From Stomorhina lunata (lineage: Eukaryota > Arthropoda > Insecta > Diptera > Rhiniidae), in assembly GCA_933228675.1 (NCBI GenBank), contig OW121744.1, forward strand, positions 99,238,026 through 99,302,025: a stretch of 64,000 nt of DNA. The letters run 5' to 3'. Positions 49,022 through 61,029 of this stretch are shown here, piece after piece; position 1 is the first letter of the stretch; every line of letters begins with the position of its first letter. Position numbers and translations under genes: made by a program. The notes below the pieces were generated by a model. The model was not told the origin of the DNA, ran no database searches, and was given only the letters and a program-made list of their open reading frames with translations.

Positions 49022-51800
49022 AATTATCATTAGGTTAAGTTAGGCAGGCGGCCGATCATAAGTCAGCGTTACTTGGGTCTTAGAAATGGCCCCTTTGTGG
49101 TACCTGCAAGGAATAGAAAAAAAGCCTAGAGTAGTTAAATCCAAACTATCGATGAGAGGCTTATTCAAACCAGCCTGTAGCCTTGATAGGCTTATTCAAA
49201 CCAGCCTGTAGCCTTGATAAATGACTCTTTTTGTCAATTTTCTCTAGATGAGATAAATCATCCACAAAAAGCTCCTCCAGATTAAGAGTAACTAAAACTA
49301 AAAGAGCGGTTCAGTGGCAGAGAAGATAAGTTTTTGTTTCCTCCTCTTCCATGTTGTGACAACTGCGACAGTACTCAAAGCGTTGAAGGTTAAGTCTTCT
49401 GGCATGCAACCCTAAAACGAAGTGTCCTGTTAAGGTTGAGATTAGATTGCAGAGTCGGTGGCGGGGTAGAGATTTAGAACGTTTTTTTGTTGTAAGTGAG
49501 CCATGTTTGGATATTGAACAAGTGGTATAATGGACCAAATGTTCTGGGCTTACCCATAAAGAGATTGTCTAATTTCTGATTTGCAGGCGGATAGCGGTAA
49601 GCCCATAAATTGGTTGATGTTTTCCTGACTCAGGAGAGCACCGGATTTAGCATGATTGTCCGCAGTGGAGTGGGATATGTTGGCCTGGATATTAAACAAG
49701 TGGTTTCAGGGGACCAAGTGTTCTGGACTGACCATAAAGATATTGCCTAATTTCTTATTGTCAGGCGGATAGCGGTAAGCCCGTCAATTGGTCGATGTTT
49801 TCCTGACTCAGGAGGGCACCGGATTAAGCAAGTTTGTCCGCAGTTGTTGTGGCAGGTATGTTGTTGTGCCCGGGTACCCAGAAAACTTCGATATTGCAAT
49901 GTCTCGCATCTGGTTTAAAGATGATCGGCATTCGCGAGTAAGAACAGATGTCTCGTGGACATTAGATAGGGATTTTATGACAGCCTGACTGTCAGTGGGA
50001 TATGTTTGCCTGGATATTAAACAAGTGGTTTCAGGGGACCAAGTGTTCTGGACTGACCTTAAAGGTATTGCCTAATTTCTTATTGGCAGGCGGATAGCGA
50101 TAAGCCCGTAAATTGGTCGATGTTTTCCTGACTCAGGAGGGCACCGGATTATGCAAGTTTGTCCGCAGTTGTTGTGGCAGGTATGTTGTTGTGCCCGGGT
50201 ACCCAGAAAAGTTCGATATTGCAATGTCTCGCATCTGGTTTAAAGATGATCGGCATTCGCGAGTAAGAACAGATGTCTCGTGGACATTAGATAGGGATTT
50301 TATGACAGCCTGAAACGAATATCCCTGTCATATATTCTGTGTTATCTTATCCAATTAACTGCTTCGTATATGTCCGATATCTCAGCTTGAAGAATACTTC
50401 ATAAATCAGAAAGCCTTAAACAAATTTCGTTGTTGTCGAAGAAGCTCCACCCACACCTTTCTTTGACTTGGACCCATCGTGTATACCTCTAAACATCCGT
50501 CATCAAAGGATGAGGATGTTTTTATATGTATATGGCTTTGTATATGGCCGATATCTCGTCTTGACGAATACTAAACAAATTTCTTTCCCTAATAGCGGGA
50601 AGAAGATGCCCCCACAACATCTTTAACTTGGATCCAGCGTGTATACCTTCAAACATCCGTCATCAAGGGATGAGGGGTCTCCTGAGATAGATACAGTTAA
50701 GGATATATGCTGTAGTCAATATATGCTGTAGTCAATGTAGTCAGGGATATAAGTGTTTTTATCTAGAGTAATGGAGTGCCCTTTTGGTGAGTGGGACCAG
50801 GTTCCGATAGTGCTAAGTCGGACAGCCGAGTTAAAAGCGATTTGTTGTGCTATACGCTCGACTGGGAACCAGTTAAGCGTGACAAAGCGCGCCTTAGATG
50901 GTGTAGTTCTTAGGGCACCAGTAGTCATTAGAGCGGACGATCTTAAAAATTTTGGAAAAGAATCTCGCTGGTTTGCCCCGATGAGGGCAGGCCACTCAAC
51001 CAGCGGACCATACAATAGTATAGTCTTGACAACCATATCGAAGAACCTGGTAGTATTGTAACGTCCCCAAGTTTTGCCTATGGCCCCTTTATAAGAAGAT
51101 TTATATTTGGGAGTATATAGGACACGGAACGGTGGGATGATCAACTAGACAAAGGAATTATTTATTAATTTTGGCAGTCTCCATTAGGAGCGGCATATAC
51201 TGACAAAGATAGAGGGGTTGGTGGATTCATCGGCCATTTTGGCGGACTTTCTGAGGGCTACTGAGGTCTCTCAGATCATTGCTAATATTCGCTTGATTCT
51301 GAGCCGAAACTCAAGGCCACTGTAATCTCAGCTATCGATTGGACTCACAAATATTATTAGTGATTTTATCCAGAGTGTACTTTTAGTGAGTGGGACCAGA
51401 TTCCGATAGTGCTAAGTCGGACAGCCGAGCTAAAAGCGATTTGTTGTGCTATTAGTTTTGACTGGGAGCCAGTTAATCATGATAAAGAGCGCCTTTGATG
51501 GTGTAGTTCTTAAGGCACGAAACCAGCTCACCATATATTAGTATAGGCTTACGTCCCCAAGATTAAGAAGATTTAGATTTAGGAATAGATGGAACACGGA
51601 ACGAAGGAATTATTCATTAATTTTGGCAGTCTCGATCAGGAGCGGCAGATACTGACAAAGATGGAGGGGTTGGTGGATTTAGTGGTCGTTTTGGCTGACT
51701 TTCTTAGGGCTACTGAGGTCACTTAGATTATTGCTAATGTTTAACTTAATTCTTGAGCTAAAAACCACTGAAATCTCAGTTCCCGATCGTACTCAGGAGA
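49022..51800 (-). mobile_element. Rearranged RNase H-bearing non-LTR retrotransposon (dead)
   Basis: Minus-strand order runs from RT to tail. The RT C-terminal region (51,144-50,716) shows KTILLYGPLVEWPALI and TGALRTTPSKA. RNase H follows, with an altered Y-T-D-G-S-K region near 50,650 and 50,480 and QAE/RQDE near 50,560 and 50,400. Next come AIKSLSNVHETS...ECRSSLNQM (50,310-49,990 and again 49,990-49,670) and the tail LTGHFVLGLHARRLNLQRFEYCRSCH (about 49,440-49,350). The 3' UTR-like end (AGGTTAAGTTAGGCAGGCGG) is near 49,022-49,100. Several segments are tandemly duplicated, and all frames are interrupted. It is related to the 42.8-43.9 kb copy. Confidence 0.8.
49503..50310 (-). repeat. Tandem duplication inside the LINE RNase H region (325-bp unit)
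   Basis: Two nearly identical units (from about 49,671 and 49,996, offset 325 bp) plus a shorter diverged third copy (49,503-49,670). All share AACAAGTGGTTTCAGGGGAC-like sequence followed by GGCGGATAGCGGTAAGCCC. The two full units give matching 66-codon frames on the + strand (49,788 and 50,113). These are antisense shadows of the RNase H coding strand. Confidence 0.88.
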
Positions 51801-51929
51801 GATCTTCCCCATCGTACTAAATTATGTTAACATGTCGGAGAATATGCTATCGAAGAAACGGCTGAACTAAACCAACGGAACTGAGGATGCTGTGGCTTAG
51901 TTGGCCTACAACATCAAGAATAAGATAGA

Positions 51930-52660
51930 AATTGAAGATTACATGCTTTTATTTCTACCATCTTCAGTGAGCTTTTGTTAAAAACGCAGCTTGTAGTCTT
52001 AAAAATAATCTTTGAAAAAAAAAAAAATTATTTTCCGGAAGCTCCTTAGAGTTGGTCAAAATCAAGAAGAATAAAGAAGTTGAAAATTAGATACTTTTAT
52101 TTCTACCATCTTCCGTGAGCTTTTTTTTAAAAAACTGCTTGTATTCTTAAAAGGGATCTTTGCAAAAAAAAAACTTGTTCGAAAGCTCCTTAAACTTTGG
52201 ACCTAGTCTAACAAAAAAAAAAAGCATGTATTCTTTGAAGTATTCTTTGACCAAAAAAAAAATATATTTACTAATTGTAATTTACAATTCCCTCCTATTG
52301 TTGATTTTTCTTCTTCATCCGAAATATGAGCTTTTTCACAAATAAAGAGCTTTTGGGAAAAAAGCTTTTTTGGTGTGAGCTTTTTTACAAAAATAAAAAA
52401 TAATATTTTTATATGAAGAATAACTTTATTAATCAAGAAGAGCTTTTTTATCCAAAAAGAACTTTTCACAAAGAGCTTTTGTGAAAAAAGCTTTTTTGTG
52501 TGAGCTTTTTCCCAAACAAGTTTTTTCCCAAAATAATCTATTTACACCAAAAAATTACTTTATCATTCAAAAAGAGCTTTTTAACTAAAATTAACTTTTT
52601 TAACATAAAATAATTTTTGGTATCTGAAGAAGGCTTATTTTACTTTATATAGCCTTTTCC
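51930..52660. repeat. ~147-bp tandem duplication and GAGCTTTTTT minisatellite
   Basis: First, two copies offset by about 147 bp (51,911-52,050 and 52,057-52,197) share CTTTTATTTCTACCATCTTC, GTGAGCTTTT and GGAAGCTCCTTA-like sequence. Then about 450 bp of degenerate repeats combine GAGCTTTTT, a short spacer and ACAAAAA or CCCAAA. No coding sequence; frames at 52,160-52,345 and 52,203-52,469 are repeat translations. Confidence 0.7.
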
Positions 52661-54129
52661 CTTAGCTAGAATCATATATTTCTGGTTCACAGTTTAAGAC
52701 TCGCCGCTCTTCCAACTAAATTCCCCTTCTAAATGTGAATCACACAATTTGTGGCTTCTGCATCTTCTTTTTTGGTAATTTTTCCTGCACACAAAAAACC
52801 AAAACTAAATCGTTTCTTTAGTTTATTCGTCCGTGAATTACCACATCATTGTTTCACTAATTCTCAAACAATCTTTACTACAGATGCAAACAAACAAACA
52901 TCTATTTCCAGAGACGAGTGAATTTTGTCTCTGTGCCAGTATTCGTTTCCCCTATATGTATGTTATGGATTTTAATACAATTTTGAGTTTTATGGCTCCG
53001 TTGTATGTATTTCATTCAGTCCTGGCCAAAAAAGCTTTAGTGTAAAAGTGGTAAAAAAAATAACAATTAAAGCTTTTGTGGGTCTAGTTATTTTTTTGAG
53101 TAAAAAATGTTATTTTTCAACAAAGAAAAGACTATTTGAAATTTATTATAGTTGTGCCTTCTCACTTTAGTTGAGGGCATTTTTTGCGGGATTTTCTTTA
53201 TTTGCCAGCGAACTGAATAATCCTTTTTCTTTTTTTTGTGTGTTTTCCGTTGAAATGTATCATTTCGCTGTTAGGGTCGGATAAAGAGGTTTTATAGAAA
53301 CTTCTGCCTTAAAAAAAAACTAGAGAATTTAAGATTTTATTTTCTTTGCTTATTTTTGTTTAAAAAATGCGTATATGTTTTTTTTTTCTTTCTTTAAATC
53401 CTTGTTAATTTGGGGAAATTTTAGTTCGTCCTTTGTCATCACTTGTTTGTATATTTATTTTGTCTAAGTTCTTGCATGTCTGAGTTTCTATTTGAATGTC
53501 AAAACTAATTAAAAGTTTTTTTTTTTTATATTTTACCAACAAGTTTTTATCTTTATTTCAAGTTTTAACTTTTAGTATAAATATGAATATATTTTTTGGA
53601 AGTTTTATTTATTCATTTGATACTTTGATGTGTTAGTAAGCATTAAAGATTGGAAGCGAGAAAAATTTTACGTTTTTATTTTAAACTTTTTTTTTATTTA
53701 TTTTGAAGGTTGTAAGTTCGAGTCGATACAAACACATAAAGAGAAAAACTATAATGGATAAGTTCGTCTTATTAAATCGAGTTTTCAATGTCAACATAAT
53801 TCGCGTTTTCAATTCCCTTTAAGGGTTCAGTTAAATAGGCAAACTCAACTACTGACATTCAACAGTGGGTGACATTATGTGCTAACGAAGTCCGTAGCGG
53901 GAAAGAAAATGCAGCATTCCATACTGCTATGTGTCACTTAGTTTTTCAGTATTCCTTATAATTATAAATCTAATATAAAAATCAGAAATTTGCCAAATAA
54001 TTTATGACATGAACCTAAGTCCGACATAAACTCAAAACCTTAAATTTTAAAGTTCCTTTTAAAAGTATTGAAAAGATATATTTTTGGTCCACACTAACCT
54101 CCACACTATTTATTTAAATGACAATACGA
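52661..54129. other. Unique AT-rich DNA, no gene recognised
   Basis: The 70-codon frame at 52,833-53,045 has no family resemblance. T-runs occur at 53,378-53,390 and 53,517-53,528. Nothing else supported. Confidence 0.45.
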
Positions 54130-54210
54130 AGTTAATTTATATTCTAATAGTTTTCCCAACTGAGTTACGAAGACCATATGTTCGGTGTAGTGTAACAGAC
54201 CAGAGTCTTT

Positions 54211-54280
54211 GGTGGGAATTGAACCCACAACCTCCACTCAAGCAGTCTAGCACACTACCTACTAGACCACTGAGGCACCC
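54211..54280 (-). mobile_element. tRNA-like head of a probable SINE (or tRNA pseudogene)
   Basis: On the minus strand this resembles a tRNA gene. The A-box is TGGTCTAGTAGG (54,269-54,258) and the B-box GGTTCAATTCC (54,225-54,215), a perfect match to the RNA polymerase III B-box consensus. The two are spaced 32 bases apart as in tRNAs. The T arm pairs (GTGGG with CCCAC), but the acceptor ends do not pair, so it is not a working tRNA. A tRNA-derived SINE head is most likely, with its body running down to about 54,100 on the minus strand. A plain tRNA pseudogene cannot be excluded. Confidence 0.7.
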
Positions 54281-54640
54281 AGTGTGGCTGTCTAGTGATC
54301 AGGCTCACTACTGAGCCATTTAGTTGACAGATCTTCGGAACTCAGGTTTGACAGAAGCTACACACTTGACTTATTCTCTTATATTTTGTCAAGTCTATAG
54401 AATCTGTCAACTCTGGATTCCGCCACTGTTGAGAGGACATCAGTTCTCAGGTAATTTTGCAATTTCATAATGGCCAGAATTTCGGCCAAGTTACCAGGTA
54501 TCCTTCGTGTTTACTGGCTAAGATCAAGGTATAGTTATCTAAAAATTCAAGACCTTTGAAGAGAAGCATTGTTATTTTCCGATCCCAAAACTCAGACTGA
54601 CTAGATGTATCAAACAGTCTCAAAAATAAACGAGAGAGAA
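54281..54640. other. Unassigned sequence
   Basis: Contains GACAGATCTTCGGAACTCAG and a related reverse piece GAATCTGTCAACTCTGGATTCC, about 70 bp apart. This is possibly a small inverted repeat bordering the SINE. No gene. Confidence 0.35.
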
Positions 54641-56950
54641 CAGGATGTCCACAAGTTTGTTATTAGTAATAAAATATTGCGGTCGCATTATGATCTGTCA
54701 GCACCTGGAAGAAGCTTATGTAGTCAGATTGGCTGAAGACAGTCTGAAAAAGGTGCCGACGGGATTAATTGTAGAAACATGTAGTGTACTATCGAAAATG
54801 CTAGGTCTTCGGTATACTTCCAAGTCCTTACTAATGTTTGGGGTGCAAGAATCTCCGAGGAAATTGAAAGAGGTATGGTCTGGATATTTTCGTATGTTGT
54901 TGACAATAAAGACATCACAGTTAAATCCAGTGAACACGCATGGATTCCGTCAATCTCAAAGAATGTGATCAGCGACTTTAGGAATGTAATCCTAACTTAC
55001 CAACTCACATCTGGAGATTTGAACGATAAGATGAGGCAGATGGGATTGTTATTTGTAATAAAAGGTTGTGATCGCATGAGGATCTGTCAGCACCTAAAAG
55101 GAACTAAGGCGAGTAGTCAGAGTGTCAAAAGATAGCATGGTAATGACGTTTATTAAGAGGAGAGATGTACCGAGACCAGTTCTAGAAACATGTAGAATAT
55201 AATCGAAAACGCTAGGTCTTCGGTGTACTTCCAAGTCCTTATTAAGGTTTGGGGTGCAAGAATCTCTAAGGAAATTGGAAGAGGTATGGCCTAGATATTT
55301 TTGAATGTTGTCGACAATAAAGACAACGCAGTTAGATCCAGTGAACACCTTCAATCCCACAGAATATGATCAGCGGATTTAAGAATGTAATCCTAACTTA
55401 CCAACTCACATCTGGAGATTTGAACGATTAGAAGAGGCAGATGGGATTGTCTCTTCTCTACATATTCTCTAACTTGAAATCGATTTATCTTCGGTGTGTT
55501 ATAAAGTCATCATAGCCACAAGGATGATGAGATATTTCTGGACAAAAGTAAGCTATGGTAAGAAGCTTCTCTGGATGTTGTCGACAAGTATGACATCCCG
55601 GATAGTTTTAGGAATCCATTATCAGCCGGCATTAGAATAAAGAAATCGCAGGTAGATCTAGTGAACACACTTGGATCTCGTCAACCTCACAGAATGCGAT
55701 ATCCAACTTACATTTGAAGATTTGATCGAATGAATGAGGCAGATGGGAATGTCTCGTCTCTACCGGGTCGTCAGCTAGATCCATTGAATAGTTTCTCGTT
55801 ATATATGTTAAAATGACTTTACAGAGTTTGCAAAAGAATGCTTTGTAATAGCGGTTATCAACAGGAATGAAGAAGCGGAATCATTGCTAAAAACAAATGG
55901 AGTGTCATTGAAAACGCTATATCTTTGATGAGTTCTCAAGTCATCTTGGAGATAAGATAAGCAGATATTTCTCGAAAAGAGGGTAAGCTTTGGTTAGAAG
56001 CTTTTCTGGAGGTTGCCGACAAGTATGACATCCCGGATAGTTTCAGGAATGCATTATCTGTCGGCATCTGAACTCACATCCGAAGATTTGGATAAGTCAG
56101 TTAAAGGTAGTATCTCTACCGAGTTACTTCGGATTCAAGGAAGGAAGGAAGTCGAAGTCTAGGAATGGAAATATACCACATATTAATGTTTTGTCTGTAG
56201 ACGAGCCGTGTATGCCTTAAGAGCAGCTGAAATAAACTATCATCCTGTGCGTAGGGTCTTCTTTACAAAGTCAAACAAAGATTTGCGGGTTCAAAGTCCG
56301 TATTAAACTTATCGACAAGATCTCTGAGGTATTTGGGTGAGATATGTCCAGAATCTTTTCTGCCAGTTATCGGCAATGTTGACATCACAAATATTGAATG
56401 GTTTTTGTCAATTCCAGAGACTACGCGTGATAATGAATTCCGGATTCTTTGGGATTGACGAAAACTAAATTGTTTTGAGTACGTGCTCACTGAGTTTATC
56501 TGAAATTACGGCATACGAATTGAAAGATAACGCAAATGCCTGAAGAGCATCTGAAAGAGACTATCGTGTTGTGGGTATCGCCTTCTTTAAAGCCAAACAC
56601 AGAGATGGTGGTTTCAAGGCCATATCAAACTCATCGATAAACTCTAAGTTAATTGGGTGGGATATGTCTAAAATCTATTCCGCCAGTGGCGACAATGGTG
56701 ATATCTCGGATAAATTTAAGGAACAGGGATTCAATCCCAGATAATGTTTTTTTTTTGCCAATTCCTGCCTTTGCACGTGATAATGAATCCAGCATTCTTT
56801 GAGATTGACGAAAATCACAGTCTCTAGGATGGAAAGCGTTTTTGCTAAGTTTATTCGGAATGTCATCTTTTTCGACAACGGACGGAAATTTTGTAAAGGG
56901 AATCTGTATTCGCTGTGGACTGTCAACATTGGCTTCAGTAGATTAATTTG
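54640..56950. repeat. Unidentified 325-400-bp tandem repeat family
   Basis: At least two clear units (54,655-55,045 and 55,045-55,445, offset 389-401 bp) share GATCTGTCAGCACCT, GCTAGGTCTTCGGT, TTGGGGTGCAAGAATCTC and TAACTTACCAACTCACATCT. More diverged pieces follow at 55,560-55,790 and 55,990-56,100 (GACATCCCGGATAGTTT in both). Two units at 56,213 and 56,538 (offset 325-350 bp) share CGTGATAATGAAT at 56,426 and 56,776. GC content is higher than in the rest of the intron. Open frames of 64-107 codons exist on both strands but have no family motif. It could be a decayed mobile element amplified in place. Confidence 0.72.
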
Positions 56951-58619
56951 AAAATTTCTTTTCGTGCCTCACTTTGGTTAAAAGTTAACAAAATATTTTA
57001 ATTGAGTTTACAAAGCAATTTTTTAGAAATCTCAAGTTTATTAAATATTAAATATAATACAAAGAAATTCATTTTTGTATAACTTAATAACCTTGACCCT
57101 GCTCTTCAATTTCCCTTTCCAAAAACTTTTACCACACACTTAAATATCGTACAAATCATTTTATTTTCATTTCATTCCAAACATATTTCCTTTTCATTTT
57201 AATTCCTATTACATTCATTATTTATCCTTGGTAATCGCCCTATCCTGCTACCCCCAACAAAATCCCACCCAATGCATGTAAACTCAGAGGAAATAATTTC
57301 GTACCCGTGTACTCAATAAAAATGTCATCTCTTAACATTTCCAACAATATATGTATTTATATATTGTGTTGTGTCATTATGACATTGCACACAACAAATC
57401 ATTTTCAATACTACATCCATACTCGTACAAATTACAAAGACCATTAGTATTTTCCTATAAATTAAGAAATAAATATCATTTTGAGGGGGGGGGGGGGGGG
57501 GGAGGAAATAGCTTTAACATCCGAGTGGTCAAATAGTTTACAGCAATTGTTTGTTTGCTTATTTATAATAAATGTCTTGAGTTTTGTTTTTCTATTTGTG
57601 TCTTACTCAACATCTGGGATATTTATATATCTTAATTTTCTAAAACATCATCATTATCATTATTATTGTATCATGATTATGATGTAGTGGTATTGGTCAT
57701 ATAGTTTTCATAAGTATCATCAAGCAAACATCAACTTGATTTGGACACTATAGTCACAAGAATCATTAATTTTAAGAGTTTAACATGCACTCTCTCCCAC
57801 TTTAAGGTTCCTGTGGTTTCAATCACACTTAATGTTTATTGGACTTGAAGTGGAAAAGGACATTTTCATTATAATTCTATTTAGATAGAGGAAAGAAGAG
57901 TTTGTCTAGAAACCTTTGAGTGACTTTTGAATGAACAAAAGTCCTCTAAATTTAACATCAGTCTTTCCAGGCAGATGTGACTTTATATAGATAGGAAACG
58001 TTGAAGATTGCAAAAGCTGATGTGACGAGAAGGAGTCCTTTGATGGCCTCTTCTACACTTGCCCTAACCTTTCGTGTAGTAAGAAAACGAGCTCTGGGCC
58101 AACTCTTATTTTCTAGGACAACTGAGCGAATTAATATCATAGTTCAATGATGTGATCCAATGATATACTTCTGCTACTTTCTGTGCTAGCACAAGTCTTT
58201 GTGAGTCAGTTTACCAGACTGCCAACCTTTTAAGGACTTCAATATTAAATCCTTGCTTTATTTCCTCTTAGCTACATTTTCAGTGTTCATGGTAACAGAC
58301 TAATAATAACTATTTGTATGCCTACAAATGTTTATGTATTGTATTATGATGATATTTTACAAAATCGGTAGACAGATGAAAGTAATTCATTGAAACATAA
58401 GAATCCTAGAGAGAACACATCAAATTTATCTTTGGATGATGTTTGATGAACACGCAAAAGGACCACAGACACACTAACTAATGACATTCAGATGAACTGT
58501 TGCAGACAAAATTTAAAAATTCTATTTATAATGTCAAACGTTAGAGACAGAAGTATTTTTAATCAAGATACGTTTTTTGATTCATCAGAATTTAAAAACC
58601 TGCGACCGAACTTAAAAAC
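56951..58619. other. Unique DNA with a G18 tract
   Basis: No gene recognised. At 57,485-57,502 there is a run of 18 G, striking in DNA this AT-rich. The frames around it (57,351-57,536, 57,481-57,687) are low-complexity. The rest is ordinary intronic sequence with ATCATTATCATTATTATTG near 57,649-57,667. Confidence 0.5.
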
Positions 58620-60290
58620 CTTCGACCTCATATTAATTGATGGGGAGTTGCAAGCAAACTATTCAGAGAGAGAAGTATGCCTAACATCCTCAATAAATTC
58701 CGGTATAAAATGATGGTTGAGGCTCAATGCTCCACTGGGAGTCAAGGACAACAAAAGGAGAAGAAACAGATGTTCTCAACATAGTCTTAGTCATTCAGCC
58801 GAGAATCCATTACCCGTTCTTGTGCAAGACAGCTGTAACTACTTCAATTCTGCGACTAAGTTGGTTTTCATCTAGGATTTGACAATTTTCATCTTTAGAC
58901 ACGGTTTAGAACGTGGATAGGCTCAATTGATGCGGAGTTGCAAGCATCACAGTATTCATGGAATAACGTAAGTCTAACATTTCGCAATAGAGGCCGATAT
59001 AAGAGGATGGTTGAGGCCCAAACCTCCACTGGGAGTCAAGGATAACAGAAGGAGAAGAAACAGATGTCCTCAGCGTTGTCTTGATTATTCAGCCGAGAAC
59101 TGATTGCTCGTTCTTCAGCAAGACACAGCTTTGGTTTGCAAACTATTTATGGAATGACGTATGCCTAACATCTCGCAATAGAGTCCAATATAAAAGGATG
59201 GTTGAGGCCCAATGCTCCACTGGGAGTCAGGGTCAACAGAAGGAGAAGAAACAGATGTCCTCAGCGTAGTCTTTATCCTTAAGTCGAGTACCTATTTCTC
59301 GTTCTTGTGCAAGGCAGCTTTAAGTACTTTAATTCTGCGACTAAGTTTTTTTTTCATTTAGAATTCGACAATCTGCATCTTTAGACACGGATCAAAACGG
59401 GGAGAAGGTCAATTGATGCTGAGTTGCAAGCAGAAAACTATTCATGGAATGACGTTAGCCTAACATCTCCGATATAAAAGGATGGTTGAGACCCAATGCT
59501 ACACTGGGGGACAAGGTAGTCTTGATCTTCAGGGTAGTCTTGATACTTCAGTCGAGAACTGATACCTCGTTCTTTAGCAACGAGGAATAATTGATTAGAA
59601 CGTGGGGAAGGTCAATTGATGTAAACCTATTATTTCACAATGGAGTCCGATATAAAACGATGGTTGAAGCCCAATGCTCCACTGGGAGACAAGAATAACA
59701 GAAGAAGAAGAAGAAACAGATATTCTCAATGTAGTCTTGATCCTTCAGTCGAGCACTGATCCCTCGTCCTTCAGCAAGATACAGCTTTGGTTTTATTCAC
59801 CAGAATGTTTTCGCACAGATTAGGCACCTCCAAATGTCAAGTCCATCCTGTATTACGGCTGCGAAACATGGAAACGCACAACTGCCATCGATAAACGACT
59901 GCAAACCTTTACAAACAAATGCTTAAGGCAAATTTTTAATATATGGTGGCCGAATCGCATAAGAAATGAAGATCTACTTAATGCGACAAACCGAATGCCT
60001 GCTTCCACAGAGGTATGTCAACAGAAATGGCGGTGGATAGGCCACACACTTCGAAGGCCAAATACCAACATTGCTCGACAAGCGCTTCGTTGGAATCCAT
60101 ACGGAAGCGGCCGACGTGTTGGTGCACCTGCTAGAACGTGAAGAAGATCAATTGATGCGGAGTTACAAACAGCAAACTATTCTTGGAACGATGTATGCCT
60201 AACATCTCGCAATAGAGTCCGATATAAAAGGATGGTTAAGGCCCTATGCTCCACTGGAAGTCAAGGATACAGAAGAAGAAGAAGAAGAAC
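58620..60290 (+). mobile_element. Non-LTR retrotransposon 3' end, tail repeated ~6 times (dead)
   Basis: The longest piece, 59,839-60,275, encodes the C-terminus of a LINE reverse transcriptase. It has SILYYGCETWK (59,842-59,874), a region ending CLRQIFN, KWRWIGHTLRRP (to 60,060), then R-T-stop at 60,139-60,141 where other copies have TGG. Next are RRSIDAELQ, NDVCLTSRNRVRYKRM and CSTGSQG, then an AGA/AAG-repeat 3' tail. The final 130-300 bp recur at 58,731, 59,025, 59,215, 59,501 and 59,678 (position of TCCACTGGGAG or variant) and at 60,250. The repeats include linker CATCTTTAGACACGGAT. Every copy is truncated or interrupted. The element type resembles animal CR1/RTE/jockey-class LINEs without RNase H; the clade is not resolved here. 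Confidence 0.82.
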
Positions 60291-61029
60291 GCACCTCCAA
60301 AATCCTTGTGCCAGCTGCCATAGCTCGTATGATTACCCCATTGGTATAGTATATTCTTTAATGTGGTTTCTTTCCATGTTTAAAACAACGTAAGTGCTAA
60401 GTCGATGAGCGATGAGTCCAAAGACACAAGTCGCGTTTGTAAAGCGAGCCGCTCGTTGCGAGACAGACTTCCGCTTGCAGCCCCAACCAACATGTTGAGC
60501 AGACGGTGCAGTTTTGTACTTTAGCAAGTACAATTATCTTAGACCCTTAGACAAAATACGTTCGAATGGCTGCAAGATAACTCTCTCTCCGACTTAGTTC
60601 CGACTTAGAATCCCTTCTGGATTGTTTATCGCATCTTCAACTAGGTTGCTCAGGTTACAAAGATGTACCACGAGGAGGTAAGAGTAGAAATGAAATATAG
60701 TTCTTACCTGGTAGCATCTCATTACATCCCAAGATACAGCTTTAAGTACTTAAATTCTGTGACTTTCATCTAGGATTCGATCATTTTCATCTTTAGACAC
60801 GGATTTTATAAAGTTAAATAGTTTATTAGGAACATATTCGACAACTGAGTTTAGATGATGCTGTCGAGAAGTGGGCCTCCAAACTAATTCTCGTTCTTCT
60901 TCAAGGATTTCTCCTGCCTTATGTAGAATTCAACATTTTACATTCTTATATTGGGATTTGAAAGGGAAAATAGCTTAATGTTGACGACTATGACAAAGGA
61001 AAAAGGACCACGATTTAAGGATCAGCTTC
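60291..61029. other. Unassigned, with a further LINE-tail fragment at 60,728-60,805
   Basis: The only recognised piece is 60,728-60,805 (ACAGCTTTAAGTACTT ... CATCTTTAGACACGGAT), the linker segment of the LINE-tail repeat above. The minus-strand frame at 60,333-60,533 has no recognised family. Confidence 0.5.

Noticed and set aside
49788..50313. Two near-identical 66-codon + strand frames
   Set aside because: Antisense shadows of a duplicated LINE RNase H segment on the minus strand.
54211..54280. A functional tRNA gene
   Set aside because: A and B boxes and the T arm are present, but acceptor ends do not pair and the anticodon arm is poor.
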